NCBI GenBank assembly: GCA_025774865.1
Contig: JALGZO010000595.1
Coordinates: 1 to 5,466 of the forward strand
Direction: 5' to 3'
Length of the DNA: 5,466 nucleotides
Source of the DNA: a bacterium
GTDB lineage: Bacteria; ARS69
Shown here: in pieces, positions 1 to 5,466 of the stretch
How positions within the stretch are numbered: the first letter of the stretch is position 1
Layout of the letters: each line of letters opens with the position of its first letter
The notes under the pieces: model-generated
Database searches by the model: none
What the model was told of the DNA's origin: nothing
What the model saw: only the letters and a program-made list of their open reading frames with translations
Position numbers and translations under genes: made by a program

Positions 1-845
1 GTGTCGCGATCTCGAGCCTGCACCGAGATCCCGATCGCTCCGTGCTGATCCAGCGGATGCGGAGAGGGCCTTGTCAGACCCGACAGAAGCACGCCGCACA
101 GGCGCGTCACGCTTTCGAGGTCAAGCGGGTTGTACCCGGAGTCGCCCTCCGTGCGGGAGTACCAGATCACACGGGCGGTGCTGGCTTCGACGACTCCTAT
201 CTCCAACTGGAGGCCCTGCGTCTGTTGGGCTTCCATCGAATCCGCGTCCGTGATGATCGCAAAGGCCAGACTCATGAAGTTGTTGAGCGCTCTCGCGCCG
301 TCGCTACTGTCGTAGGCGTTGCCTCGCACCAGAACCAGATAGTCCGTCCCCGTCCGCTCAGCGAACCTGCCTACGTCCGGACTCAGACCAAGAGAGACCA
401 TCCCACCGTTCTCGCTTGGAGATTCTGGAGCTGCACGACAGGCGCTCGCAAAGCTGCGGCTGCACCGAGTCAGAGTCAGAGCCAGTTCGGGATCCGCAAG
501 CAGGGCATCGGCCGCCAGCCCGGCGGGGACGACACGCATCCCCCCCTCGGTCAGGACTTGCTCAACCGCGGCCCGAACGTTTCTTGCAACCTGCTGCTGG
601 GACTCCATGTCTGACTCTCCCCCGGAAACCGTCTTCTTCACGAAGACGATGTCGGGGGGCAAGACGGCAATGCCGACGGAGTACATGTCCGCGCGCTTCA
701 GGTCGAACTCCGGATCGAACGACGAAAAGGGACTTGCACAACCGATGGCGAAGAGAAGGACGGCCACGCAGAGCCGACGGCACCTCAGATGCTGGATGAG
801 CGCTCGCCGACCGGCACAGGTGGTGGAAGGTCCGAACCAAGTCAT
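1..845 (-). CDS. Predicted outer-membrane lipoprotein, possible TolB/CsgG-like fold (3' end beyond window)
   Basis: I translated this frame by hand; it stays open for 281 codons from an ATG at 845-843 to the left edge, so the C-terminus is missing. The start is fixed by a strong Shine-Dalgarno 5 bases upstream. The N-terminus has an Arg-rich segment (residues 13-24), a hydrophobic stretch (25-34) and a lipobox ending FAIGC, so Cys36 would be the lipidated residue. The mature part begins CASPFSSFDPEF. Further on it has an IAVLPPDI strand (59-66), a helix with VARNVRAAVEQVL (86-98), RTGTDYLVLVRG (164-175) and a strand pair around LEIGVVEASTARVIWYS (214-230). This order (short strand with LP, helix, 'GTDY-strand', then 'v..-s-t-v-W') resembles periplasmic TolB-N/CsgG/LpoB-like lipoprotein domains. 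That fold is inference, and I do not recognise a named family. The region between residues 120 and 148 is Ser/Cys/Arg-rich and looks like a loop. The gene is divergent from the hydrolase gene. Confidence 0.85.
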   Translation of the reverse strand, partial: MTWFGPSTTCAGRRALIQHLRCRRLCVAVLLFAIGCASPFSSFDPEFDLKRADMYSVGIAVLPPDIVFVKKTVSGGESDMESQQQVARNVRAAVEQVLTEGGMRVVPAGLAADALLADPELALTLTRCSRSFASACRAAPESPSENGGMVSLGLSPDVGRFAERTGTDYLVLVRGNAYDSSDGARALNNFMSLAFAIITDADSMEAQQTQGLQLEIGVVEASTARVIWYSRTEGDSGYNPLDLESVTRLCGVLLSGLTRPSPHPLDQHGAIGISVQARDRD

Positions 846-850
846 CACCG

Positions 851-857
851 ACCTCCT
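851..857 (-). promoter_or_regulatory. Ribosome-binding site of the lipoprotein gene
   Basis: On the minus strand the sequence reads AGGAGGT, then CGGTG, then ATG. This is a near-perfect anti-16S match with a 5-base spacer. It decides the start at 845 even though that gives a rather long n-region ahead of the lipobox. Confidence 0.8.
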
Positions 858-1133
858 CGATTCACCGCGTCACGGTGGTTAGCAACACTCGGTGGCCTGA
901 GACTCGATGCTGGGTAGAGCAAGTCTCGTGCTAGCTCGGACTCCGGACGTGCTTTCGGGCCGAGTGACTCCGCTCGGAGCATTTGGAGGGGGCCTCAAAC
1001 GTGAGGGATCTGCATGGATCGGCCGGCGGAGCGTATCCGCGTCCGGAGAAGCGCACAGCCCTGTAGGGTCCCGTAGACACCTTCGCTGGGCTGCCGCCTG
1101 GACGGGGTGCTGGGGCGGTGGGAAACTGGCGCG

Positions 1134-1940
1134 GTGAAGCTCATGACTCCGTTGATTCTGCTGGTCTTCCTGTACCTCGCCGTCGTCGCGGGGATCTATT
1201 TCGCGCAAGACCGCTTGCTGTACATCCCGGGCGCCGTCGGGCCGGAGCAAGCTGAGCACCTCGGATTGGAACCTTGGCCGGATCGTGGTTCCTACCTGGG
1301 TTTCGTGTCGAAGGCCCCCCCGGCACAGCCCAAGGGGACATTCTTGGTGTGGCACGGCAACGCCGGATCAGCCTTGGACCGCGTCTATTACACACGAGCG
1401 TTGGAGAGCCGTGGGTACCGGGTTGTCTTGCTGGAATACCCCGGCTACGGGGCCCGAGATGGCAAAATGGACGAAGCGTCATTCGTCGCGGATGCGAAAC
1501 AGGCGACGAGGTTGGCCGCGGAGCGATTCGGGGGAGCGCTCTACGTTCTGGGTGAGTCCATGGGATGTGCTCTCGCCACGGCCGTGGCGGCCGACCCGGA
1601 CAACGGCGTCGAGGGAGTGGTGCTGATCACGCCCTGGGCCAACCTCCCCGATCTGGCGCAATCCACCTATTGGCTCTTGCCCGCGAAGTGGCTCACGCGT
1701 GACAAGTACGACAACATTCGGAATCTTCATGACTACGGCGGTCCCGTGGCAGTCGCGGTGTGCGAGAGGGACGAGGTCATTCCCAGTCGACATGCGAGAC
1801 GGCTTCACGAGTCGATCCGTTCGTCGAAACGCCTGTGGGTGTTCGAGGCAGCCGGGCACAATTCCTGGCCGACGTCTCCCAAGGAACGATGGTGGGATGA
1901 GGTGCTGCAGTTCGTCACCCATCACACCGCGGGAGAGTGA
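1134..1940 (+). CDS. Membrane-anchored alpha/beta hydrolase (BEM46/YfhR-like serine hydrolase)
   Basis: A 268-residue protein read from GTG 1134 (MKLMTPLILL...). In-frame alternatives are GTG 1107 and ATG 1143. I prefer 1134 because it gives a short basic start before the hydrophobic segment, with GGTGGG 11 bases upstream; no start has a perfect Shine-Dalgarno. Residues 5-23 form one membrane-spanning helix or uncleaved anchor, followed by the family-typical QDRLLYIPG. The catalytic domain shows the oxyanion HGN (74-76), EYPGYG (101-106), the nucleophile elbow GESMG with Ser142, the acid Asp213 in CERDEVIP, and His242 in GHN. The triad is complete and in the expected order. Length and motif spacing fit the BEM46/ABHD13/YfhR group, whose natural substrates are mostly unknown; esterase, thioesterase or acyl-lipid hydrolase activity is the reasonable inference. 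The catalytic domain is probably held at the inner membrane. It is the only plus-strand gene here, so it is likely transcribed alone. Confidence 0.94.
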   Translation: MKLMTPLILLVFLYLAVVAGIYFAQDRLLYIPGAVGPEQAEHLGLEPWPDRGSYLGFVSKAPPAQPKGTFLVWHGNAGSALDRVYYTRALESRGYRVVLLEYPGYGARDGKMDEASFVADAKQATRLAAERFGGALYVLGESMGCALATAVAADPDNGVEGVVLITPWANLPDLAQSTYWLLPAKWLTRDKYDNIRNLHDYGGPVAVAVCERDEVIPSRHARRLHESIRSSKRLWVFEAAGHNSWPTSPKERWWDEVLQFVTHHTAGE

Positions 1941-1974
1941 CTCACCCAGTTTCCGAACGGGCTCGACGACACGC

Positions 1975-2008
1975 GAGCGGGAGCCTTCTCGTCTTCGTCG
2001 CTCCGCTC
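1975..2008. terminator. Inverted repeat between convergent genes, candidate bidirectional terminator
   Basis: GAGCGGGAGC (1975-1984) pairs with GCTCCGCTC (2000-2008), leaving one bulged G and a 15-base loop. It lies 35 bases after the hydrolase stop and overlaps the stop codon of the converging FadL-like gene. There is no T-run on either side, so it is not a classical Rho-independent terminator. It could still act as a hairpin that protects or ends both transcripts. Confidence 0.4.
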
Positions 2009-3386
2009 AGCGCGAGAACGCCCGCCGCAACGTGAAATGCCCCACGAACTGCGACAGCCTCTCCTGGTATCCCGGTCCGAATGGGTTGATCGTCGGGTCG
2101 GGATTGTTGTTCGTCTTCTCCGCCTCGATCACGTACTCGATCGCCGTGTCGAAGGTCCAGGGCCCTGCACGGAACCCGATTCCACCGGTCACGTGATTCT
2201 CGGCGATCGCGGGAAACAGCGGTCTCAGCATCGAGTCGGGAACCGGTGAGATTCCGTGGTTGTAACCCACCCGAAACGCCCACGCACGCCAGGGTGTCAG
2301 CTCGGCTCCGATAGCCCACACCCACTGGTCCTCCCAACCCATCGCCATCGGGATTTCCCGGGACGGGGGCGCGCCCGGTCTGTCCGGGTTGGTCCCTTCG
2401 ATCGAGACGGTTTCGATCGCACTCGACCATTGGACCCAGTCGACGTCCGTCGCGATCAACGCCGAGGGCGAGAGATTGTATGCCAGGCCCAGGCCAGCCT
2501 GCCGCGGCCACGCGAGACCGGAGAGCTGGGCGTCGTAGCCGACCTCTCCAAGCCCGAGGGCAGAGAAGTTCATGTTCATCGTGCCGCCGTCCAGGTTCAG
2601 GTCGGTCTCGGTGCAATAAGCCGCCCCGAGCGACACGCGCCCCCTCTGATACTGCGCCCCGAGGAGGAGTCCGTATCCGACGGTGGAGGCGTCTTCCACG
2701 GCTATGCCGAAGAACGCATCCCGGGGGCTGTCCCCGACCGTTCCGCTTTGATCCAGGTCGGAGAACACGGAAGTCCCCGGGAAGAAAGCCATGTCCGCCC
2801 GGACGTAGCTGACGTTCAGAGCGACGCCGACGGAAAGCGCCGGAAGAGCCCGCCAGGCGATCGTGGGCGTGACTTTCACGTGCGCCAGTTTCGTGCGCGT
2901 GACATCGGTGGCGGGGACGACGTCCCCGTCGAAGAAGCCGGGGGGAACGCCGGAGTTCTGCATGGCCGAGAAGGGCGTCGTGAGAGCCGCGTACTCGGCT
3001 CCCATCCCCCCCTGAACGAACAGGCCGACCCCGACCGTCACGTTCTTCACCGGAAGGACCAGGCCGAGAGAAGGAATCGGGTAGCGGTCCAGAACGTCAC
3101 CCTGATCGTTGCCCAGATTGTCCGTGTGGTGAAGGGACGGGTTCATTCTCCCCACCCCCAAGTCGAGCTGCGGGTACGTGCACAGACCGATCCCCGCCGG
3201 ATTGATGTTCATCGCTGCAGGGTTGTCGACGACGGCGAGGTCGGCTCCGCCCATGGCGATGGACTCGGCCCCGTGCCCGATCATGTTCATGCCATTCGAA
3301 GCGTCGGTCGCGGGCGCGACCAACGCCAGCGTGCCGATCAGCCCGAACGAGAGAGTTGTCGCGCGGCTAAAACACATGGTGAACAT
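2007..3386 (-). CDS. OmpP1/FadL/TodX-family outer-membrane transport protein
   Basis: A 459-residue protein (ATG 3386-3384, stop TGA). A second ATG at 3377 (residue 4) is also possible: GAGGGGG lies directly against the first ATG but 9 bases before the second. Residues 1-29 form a signal peptide with a likely cut after ATDA. The mature N-terminus has the FadL hatch signature: SNGMNMIGHG, then AMGGADLAVVDNPAAMNINPAGI (44-66) with the conserved NPAG. Later family landmarks are IPSLGLVLPV (104-113), AHVKVTPTIAWRALPALSVGVALN (168-191), a Gly/Tyr-rich strand region (238-257), LAWPRQAGLGLAYNLSP (291-307), DVDWVQWSS (314-322) and the C-terminal GAELTPWRAWAFRVGYNHGISPVP (360-383). Length and order match FadL-type barrels, which pass long-chain fatty acids or other hydrophobic compounds through the outer membrane; the substrate here cannot be read from sequence. 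The protein ends FTLRRAFSR, with the usual terminal aromatic displaced by two residues. It probably shares a transcript with the membrane-protein gene 37 bases upstream. Confidence 0.96.
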   Translation of the reverse strand: MFTMCFSRATTLSFGLIGTLALVAPATDASNGMNMIGHGAESIAMGGADLAVVDNPAAMNINPAGIGLCTYPQLDLGVGRMNPSLHHTDNLGNDQGDVLDRYPIPSLGLVLPVKNVTVGVGLFVQGGMGAEYAALTTPFSAMQNSGVPPGFFDGDVVPATDVTRTKLAHVKVTPTIAWRALPALSVGVALNVSYVRADMAFFPGTSVFSDLDQSGTVGDSPRDAFFGIAVEDASTVGYGLLLGAQYQRGRVSLGAAYCTETDLNLDGGTMNMNFSALGLGEVGYDAQLSGLAWPRQAGLGLAYNLSPSALIATDVDWVQWSSAIETVSIEGTNPDRPGAPPSREIPMAMGWEDQWVWAIGAELTPWRAWAFRVGYNHGISPVPDSMLRPLFPAIAENHVTGGIGFRAGPWTFDTAIEYVIEAEKTNNNPDPTINPFGPGYQERLSQFVGHFTLRRAFSR

Positions 3387-3423
3387 CCCCCTCGGATTCT
3401 TCCCGAGTACGTGCCGGTTGGGG

Positions 3424-3924
3424 TCAATGCATGCGGCTCAGAATGATGGCGAAGAGGACGGCGATCCAACCGCCTGAGATGGCCGCGTAGTGCAGGGCGG
3501 CGCCGGTGGACGTCAGGACTCCGGCGAACAGCGGAGGATCCTCGGCGTCGGGATCGCAACAGAGGCCTTCCTTGCTCTTCGCGCCCAGAACCTTGGGGGC
3601 GACGGAGAAGATCACCAAGGGCACGGCGGCGAAGAAGATCTTGAGTGCGAAGACTCCCATTCGCTCGGCGGCGACCGGGCCGTCGTGCGAGAAGTGCAGC
3701 AGCAAGGCTCGCGAGATTCCGGTGACGACAAGGAGTCCCACGACGATGCTCATGATGCTGCGCACTCGAGGAATGAACCGAGTTATGAATTTCTGTCTCT
3801 CTTCATACCCAAGGTGCGCTTTCAGCACCGGGAGGAGTACAAATGTCCCGACGAACATCGTTCCGAGAAATAGGACGACGCACAGGATATGGATCCACGT
3901 GAGCGCAATGTCGAGAAGCGCCAT
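3424..3924 (-). CDS. Four-helix integral membrane protein, weakly CopD-like
   Basis: A 166-residue protein. The frame stays open further upstream, but the start is the ATG at 3924-3922 because GGGGAGG sits 5 bases before it and the upstream extension is Pro/Arg/Ser-rich without membrane character. Four hydrophobic segments are visible: about 5-31 (LTWIHILCVVLFLG), 56-77, 91-110 and 136-163. His12 lies in helix 1, His77 and His80 follow helix 2 (LLLHFSHDG), and His145 lies in helix 4 (ALHYAAISGGW). A helix-1 'W-x-H-I' with several further His residues is reminiscent of CopD/HemJ-type membrane proteins that bind haem or copper, but the resemblance is weak and the family call is inference. The loop at 113-131 is charged and contains Cys122-Cys123 (EGLCCDPD). 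The gene ends 37 bases before the FadL-like gene on the same strand, so co-transcription is likely. A role in transport energetics or redox is possible but unproven. Confidence 0.85.
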   Translation of the reverse strand: MALLDIALTWIHILCVVLFLGTMFVGTFVLLPVLKAHLGYEERQKFITRFIPRVRSIMSIVVGLLVVTGISRALLLHFSHDGPVAAERMGVFALKIFFAAVPLVIFSVAPKVLGAKSKEGLCCDPDAEDPPLFAGVLTSTGAALHYAAISGGWIAVLFAIILSRMH

Positions 3925-3929
3925 TGATG

Positions 3930-3936
3930 CCTCCCC
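3930..3936 (-). promoter_or_regulatory. Ribosome-binding site of the four-helix membrane protein
   Basis: The minus strand reads GGGGAGG, CATCA, ATG. This strong site picks the internal ATG at 3924 over the longer open frame that reaches 4044, trimming 40 residues of unconvincing sequence. Confidence 0.75.
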
Positions 3937-4076
3937 AGGTTGGGAATTCGAACTGGCTACTCGGCGGAGGCTGCGGGCCGGCGCATGCGGGGAACAACCC
4001 GGGGCCGCTGGTGGTCGGGCGAGCCTCGAGGATGGTCCCACCACGCCGCTCCACCCGAATGCCTCCGGACCCTTCT

Positions 4077-4101
4077 ATTCTAACCGATTCCTGATTTTCA
4101 A
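4077..4101 (-). promoter_or_regulatory. AT-rich island, weak promoter candidate for the membrane protein/FadL-like pair
   Basis: Within the GC-rich 247-base gap, bases about 4077-4115 are clearly AT-rich. On the minus strand TTGAAA (4101-4096) is followed by TAGAAT (4082-4077), which matches five of six bases of a -10 box. The gap between them is only 13 bases, too short for a standard sigma-70 promoter. The island is the best place to look for the promoter, but the exact boxes are uncertain. Confidence 0.25.
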
Positions 4102-4171
4102 GTCCTGAATTATTCCCTCGGAACGCTGGTGCCGGCTTCTCGCGGCCGGGCGGCCGGTCCCCGTCGACGAG

Positions 4172-4597
4172 CTACTCCCGCCACCGTCCCTTCACACGCC
4201 CCCACGTTGATGCCTCGAGTGCTTCCTGGAGTCCTACTACGCCGCCCGGGAACGGCCCGACCTCAAACCAGCCGACGCCAGCGACATACTCCCAGGCGAC
4301 GTCGCTCACCGTGATGAGGACGAATATCTCGCCGTTTGAATCGAGGAACTTGACTTCGGACGAACTCACGGGGAGATCGAAGTCGAACTGCCTGATCCAA
4401 CCGACCGCCGGAGTGACACTCCACGCCTCCCCCGCAGAAGTGAAGCCAATCCATGCTCCACCCTGGGCGAAGGCGCCACCAATGATGTCCCCCGGGGAAC
4501 CGCCGTCCCACTCTGCCCCCGCCCTCTCCGCCCCGAGCTGGTACGTGGCGGTCAGGCAGAGGATCCCGAGGGATACGTAGAAGAAGCGTCTAGCCAT
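4172..4597 (-). CDS. Small exported protein with two aromatic repeats, function unknown
   Basis: A 141-residue protein starting MARRFFYVSLGILC at the ATG at 4597-4595, chosen because AGGAGGG lies 7 bases upstream; the frame extends further but without a signal sequence. Residues 1-28 make a signal peptide or N-terminal anchor (RR, hydrophobic 6-18, likely cut near AGA-EW). The mature part is rich in Gly, Trp and Phe and carries two similar units: GFTSAGEAWSVTPAVGWIRQ (51-70) and LITVSDVAWEYVAGVGWFEV (94-113). Both share an 'AW-x(5)-V/A-G-W' core, like short beta-propeller or beta-hairpin blades with the pattern 'instrument reading, variable name, display'. The tail (121-141) is helical and basic (GRVKGRWRE). 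I do not recognise a family. It lies 43 bases downstream of the 60-residue membrane protein gene and is probably in the same transcript. It acts outside the cytoplasm, either periplasmic or tethered to the inner membrane. Confidence 0.8.
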   Translation of the reverse strand: MARRFFYVSLGILCLTATYQLGAERAGAEWDGGSPGDIIGGAFAQGGAWIGFTSAGEAWSVTPAVGWIRQFDFDLPVSSSEVKFLDSNGEIFVLITVSDVAWEYVAGVGWFEVGPFPGGVVGLQEALEASTWGRVKGRWRE

Positions 4598-4604
4598 CTG
4601 AGGA

Positions 4605-4611
4605 CCCTCCT
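4605..4611 (-). promoter_or_regulatory. Ribosome-binding site of the small exported protein
   Basis: The minus strand reads AGGAGGG, TCCTCAG, ATG. It places the start at 4597, immediately before a good signal sequence, rather than at the in-frame upstream start at 4663. Confidence 0.75.
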
Positions 4612-4640
4612 GCTGGTCATGTGCAACCATTTCCTCTGAG

Positions 4641-4823
4641 CTAGTCCTGCGACTTGCGGACAACTCCCGCGCCGACGACCAAGAGCGAGGCCGCAGCGCC
4701 TCCGCCCAGGATCAGCTGTATCTCCTTGTATGCACCCGTTCCTTTCAACGCAAGCGCACAAGCGATCATGACAAACCCCCAAATGAGCGCGTTCGTGATC
4801 ACCACCACAGGTCCTCTCCTCAC
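4641..4823 (-). CDS. 60-residue two-helix membrane protein, function unknown
   Basis: Read from GTG 4823-4821 this gives 60 residues, MRRGPVVVITNALIWG..., ending VVRKSQD. The start is chosen because AGGGAGGAG ends 4 bases upstream; the open frame continues to 4994, but that part is Arg/Pro/Ser-rich and looks non-coding. A run of three GTG codons at residues 6-8, preceded by AGGAGAGG, is a possible second start. Two hydrophobic segments are visible: residues 8-27 (ITNALIWGFVMIACALALKG) and about 34-53 (a Gly/Ala-rich LILGGGAAASLLVVGAGVV). The short linker GTGAYKEIQ and the basic ends (RR at the N-terminus, RK at the C-terminus) predict a hairpin with both ends in the cytoplasm. The length is below many gene-calling cut-offs. 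It precedes the small exported protein by 43 bases on the same strand. No known family is recognised; a small membrane-protein partner is possible. Confidence 0.75.
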   Translation of the reverse strand: MRRGPVVVITNALIWGFVMIACALALKGTGAYKEIQLILGGGAAASLLVVGAGVVRKSQD

Positions 4824-4827
4824 GGTT

Positions 4828-4836
4828 CTCCTCCCT
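4828..4836 (-). promoter_or_regulatory. Ribosome-binding site of the 60-residue membrane protein
   Basis: The minus strand reads AGGGAGGAG, AACC, GTG. This is the main evidence for a GTG start at 4823 and for treating the upstream open frame as non-coding. Confidence 0.7.
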
Positions 4837-5000
4837 TGCGAAGCAACGACCGGTAGAGTGCGTGGGCACCGACGCGGCGAGCAGGCAAAGAACTTCGAAG
4901 TTGATGTATGCATATCCGGGCGGGGTGCCCGCGCGAGGTTTGCCCGTGGGACGCTATGCGTTGATTGCAGGAACGAACTCGTGGCATGAATCACACCACA

Positions 5001-5466
5001 TTACCGGAGCAATACGACTCGCCCCTGGGATTCTCCGGTTCCCATCCGGACTCGGTAGAAGTAGACGCCTGCCGGAGTGGCCAGGCCGTGCCTATCGGTG
5101 CCGTCCCAGATCACGTTACCGAACCCCTCTTTGATGACGCGCTGGGCCCACTCTCGCACGAGACGACCACGCACGTCGTAGAGCAGGACTGTGGCGAAAC
5201 CTGCTGACGACGGGCCTGCGAACGCGATTTGCGTCACGCCGCGGGTCGGATTCGGTGTCGCAGAACTCCAGAGGCCGATCCCGTGGGAAACGTCCGACTC
5301 GACTGACGTCGCGGAGCAACCCACGTCGAACGCTCCAATCAGACCACAAACCGGCGACTGCTCGGCTGCCGCTGGGGACAGCTCATTCAACGTGTAATCC
5401 CCACTTGTTGTCGGCGCGTCCCCGCAGAGCTCTGGTGCACAGAAGAGCGGATCCTGGTCGATGCTA
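5001..5466 (-). CDS. C-terminus of secreted beta-helix protein with FlgD-like / type IX-style sorting domain (5' end beyond window)
   Basis: The frame is open from the right edge to TAA at 5003-5001, giving 154 residues of C-terminus; an apparent TTG start at 5390 is only internal. The visible part begins SIDQDPLFCAPELCGD, then YTLNELSP (24-31) and CGLIGAFDVGC (40-50). This 'DPLFC ... Y-L-x-x-x-SP ... CGLIGA-x-x-x-GC' module normally closes right-handed parallel beta-helix proteins of FCB-type uncultured bacteria. A linker follows, and residues 65-154 form a FlgD-like Ig domain: PNPTRG (71-76), VLLYDVRGRLVRE (93-105), VIWDGTDRHG (118-127), PAGVYFYRV (131-139) and a final GRVVLLR. In this group such tails act as sorting or surface-anchoring domains of large exported proteins. 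The four Cys in the first 50 residues (9, 14, 40, 50) could form disulfides. The catalytic or adhesive part of the protein lies outside the window, so its substrate is unknown. It is followed by 177 bases before the start of the small membrane protein. Confidence 0.93.
   Translation of the reverse strand, partial: SIDQDPLFCAPELCGDAPTTSGDYTLNELSPAAAEQSPVCGLIGAFDVGCSATSVESDVSHGIGLWSSATPNPTRGVTQIAFAGPSSAGFATVLLYDVRGRLVREWAQRVIKEGFGNVIWDGTDRHGLATPAGVYFYRVRMGTGESQGRVVLLR

Noticed and set aside
42-614. A 190-residue plus-strand open frame
   Set aside because: It is antisense to the lipoprotein frame, which has the ribosome-binding site, the lipobox and protein-like composition. The plus-strand product is low-complexity and basic.
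562-840. A 92-residue minus-strand open frame rich in Arg and His
   Set aside because: It overlaps the lipoprotein gene in another frame of the same strand and has no credible start signal or domain.
879-1355. A minus-strand open frame crossing the divergent intergenic region and the 5' end of the hydrolase gene
   Set aside because: It has biased Arg/Pro/Gln composition and overlaps the strongly supported hydrolase gene in antisense.
2256-3446. A 396-residue open frame on the plus strand, antisense to the FadL-like gene
   Set aside because: Its translation is Arg/Gly/Pro-rich with no motif or signal sequence. It mirrors codon structure of the well-supported minus-strand gene, as expected in GC-rich DNA.
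4128-4161. GC-rich repeats after the small exported protein: tandem GCGGCCGG (4142-4149, 4150-4157) and a CCGGC/GCCGG pairing that might be a terminator
   Set aside because: On the transcribed strand the stem has only five clean pairs plus mismatches and no T-run. GC-rich 8-base tandem copies are expected by chance here.
4982-5000. GTGG/CCAC inverted repeat right after the beta-helix gene stop, considered as its terminator
   Set aside because: It has only four paired bases and no T-run, which is too weak to call.

Overview
The window is GC-rich DNA from a diderm (Gram-negative-type) bacterium. It encodes a FadL-type outer-membrane barrel, a lipobox lipoprotein, and the end of a secreted beta-helix protein that closes with a FlgD-like / type IX-style C-terminal domain. 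A short DPLFC...CGLIGA...GC motif precedes that domain. This combination is typical of uncultured FCB-related phyla such as Candidatus Eisenbacteria, Krumholzibacteriota or Latescibacterota. That assignment is inference from protein style; the window has no rRNA or other marker gene.

Layout from left to right. Positions 1-845, minus strand: a lipoprotein gene that runs off the left edge, with a strong ribosome-binding site. Positions 846-1133: a divergent intergenic region of under 300 bases. Positions 1134-1940, plus strand: a membrane-anchored alpha/beta hydrolase with a complete Ser-Asp-His triad, the only plus-strand gene. It converges on the next gene across a short gap that holds an imperfect inverted repeat. 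Positions 2007-3386, minus strand: an OmpP1/FadL-family outer-membrane transporter. Positions 3424-3924, minus strand: a four-helix inner-membrane protein with some CopD-like character, 37 bases upstream of the fadL-like gene and probably co-transcribed with it. Positions 3925-4171: an intergenic region with an AT-rich island. Positions 4172-4597 and 4641-4823, minus strand: a small exported protein with two aromatic repeats and a 60-residue two-helix membrane protein, 43 bases apart. Positions 5001-5466, minus strand: the C-terminus of a surface or secreted beta-helix protein that enters from the right edge.

Most of the content is cell-envelope biology: lipoprotein, outer-membrane channel, inner-membrane proteins and a secreted protein with a sorting-type tail. 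The FadL-like barrel could take up hydrophobic substrates, and the neighbouring hydrolase could act on esters, but nothing in the sequence ties them to one pathway. I see no mobile element, CRISPR array, tRNA or rRNA, and no convincing new multi-gene system. The least explained parts are the lipoprotein and the pair of small proteins at 4172-4823.
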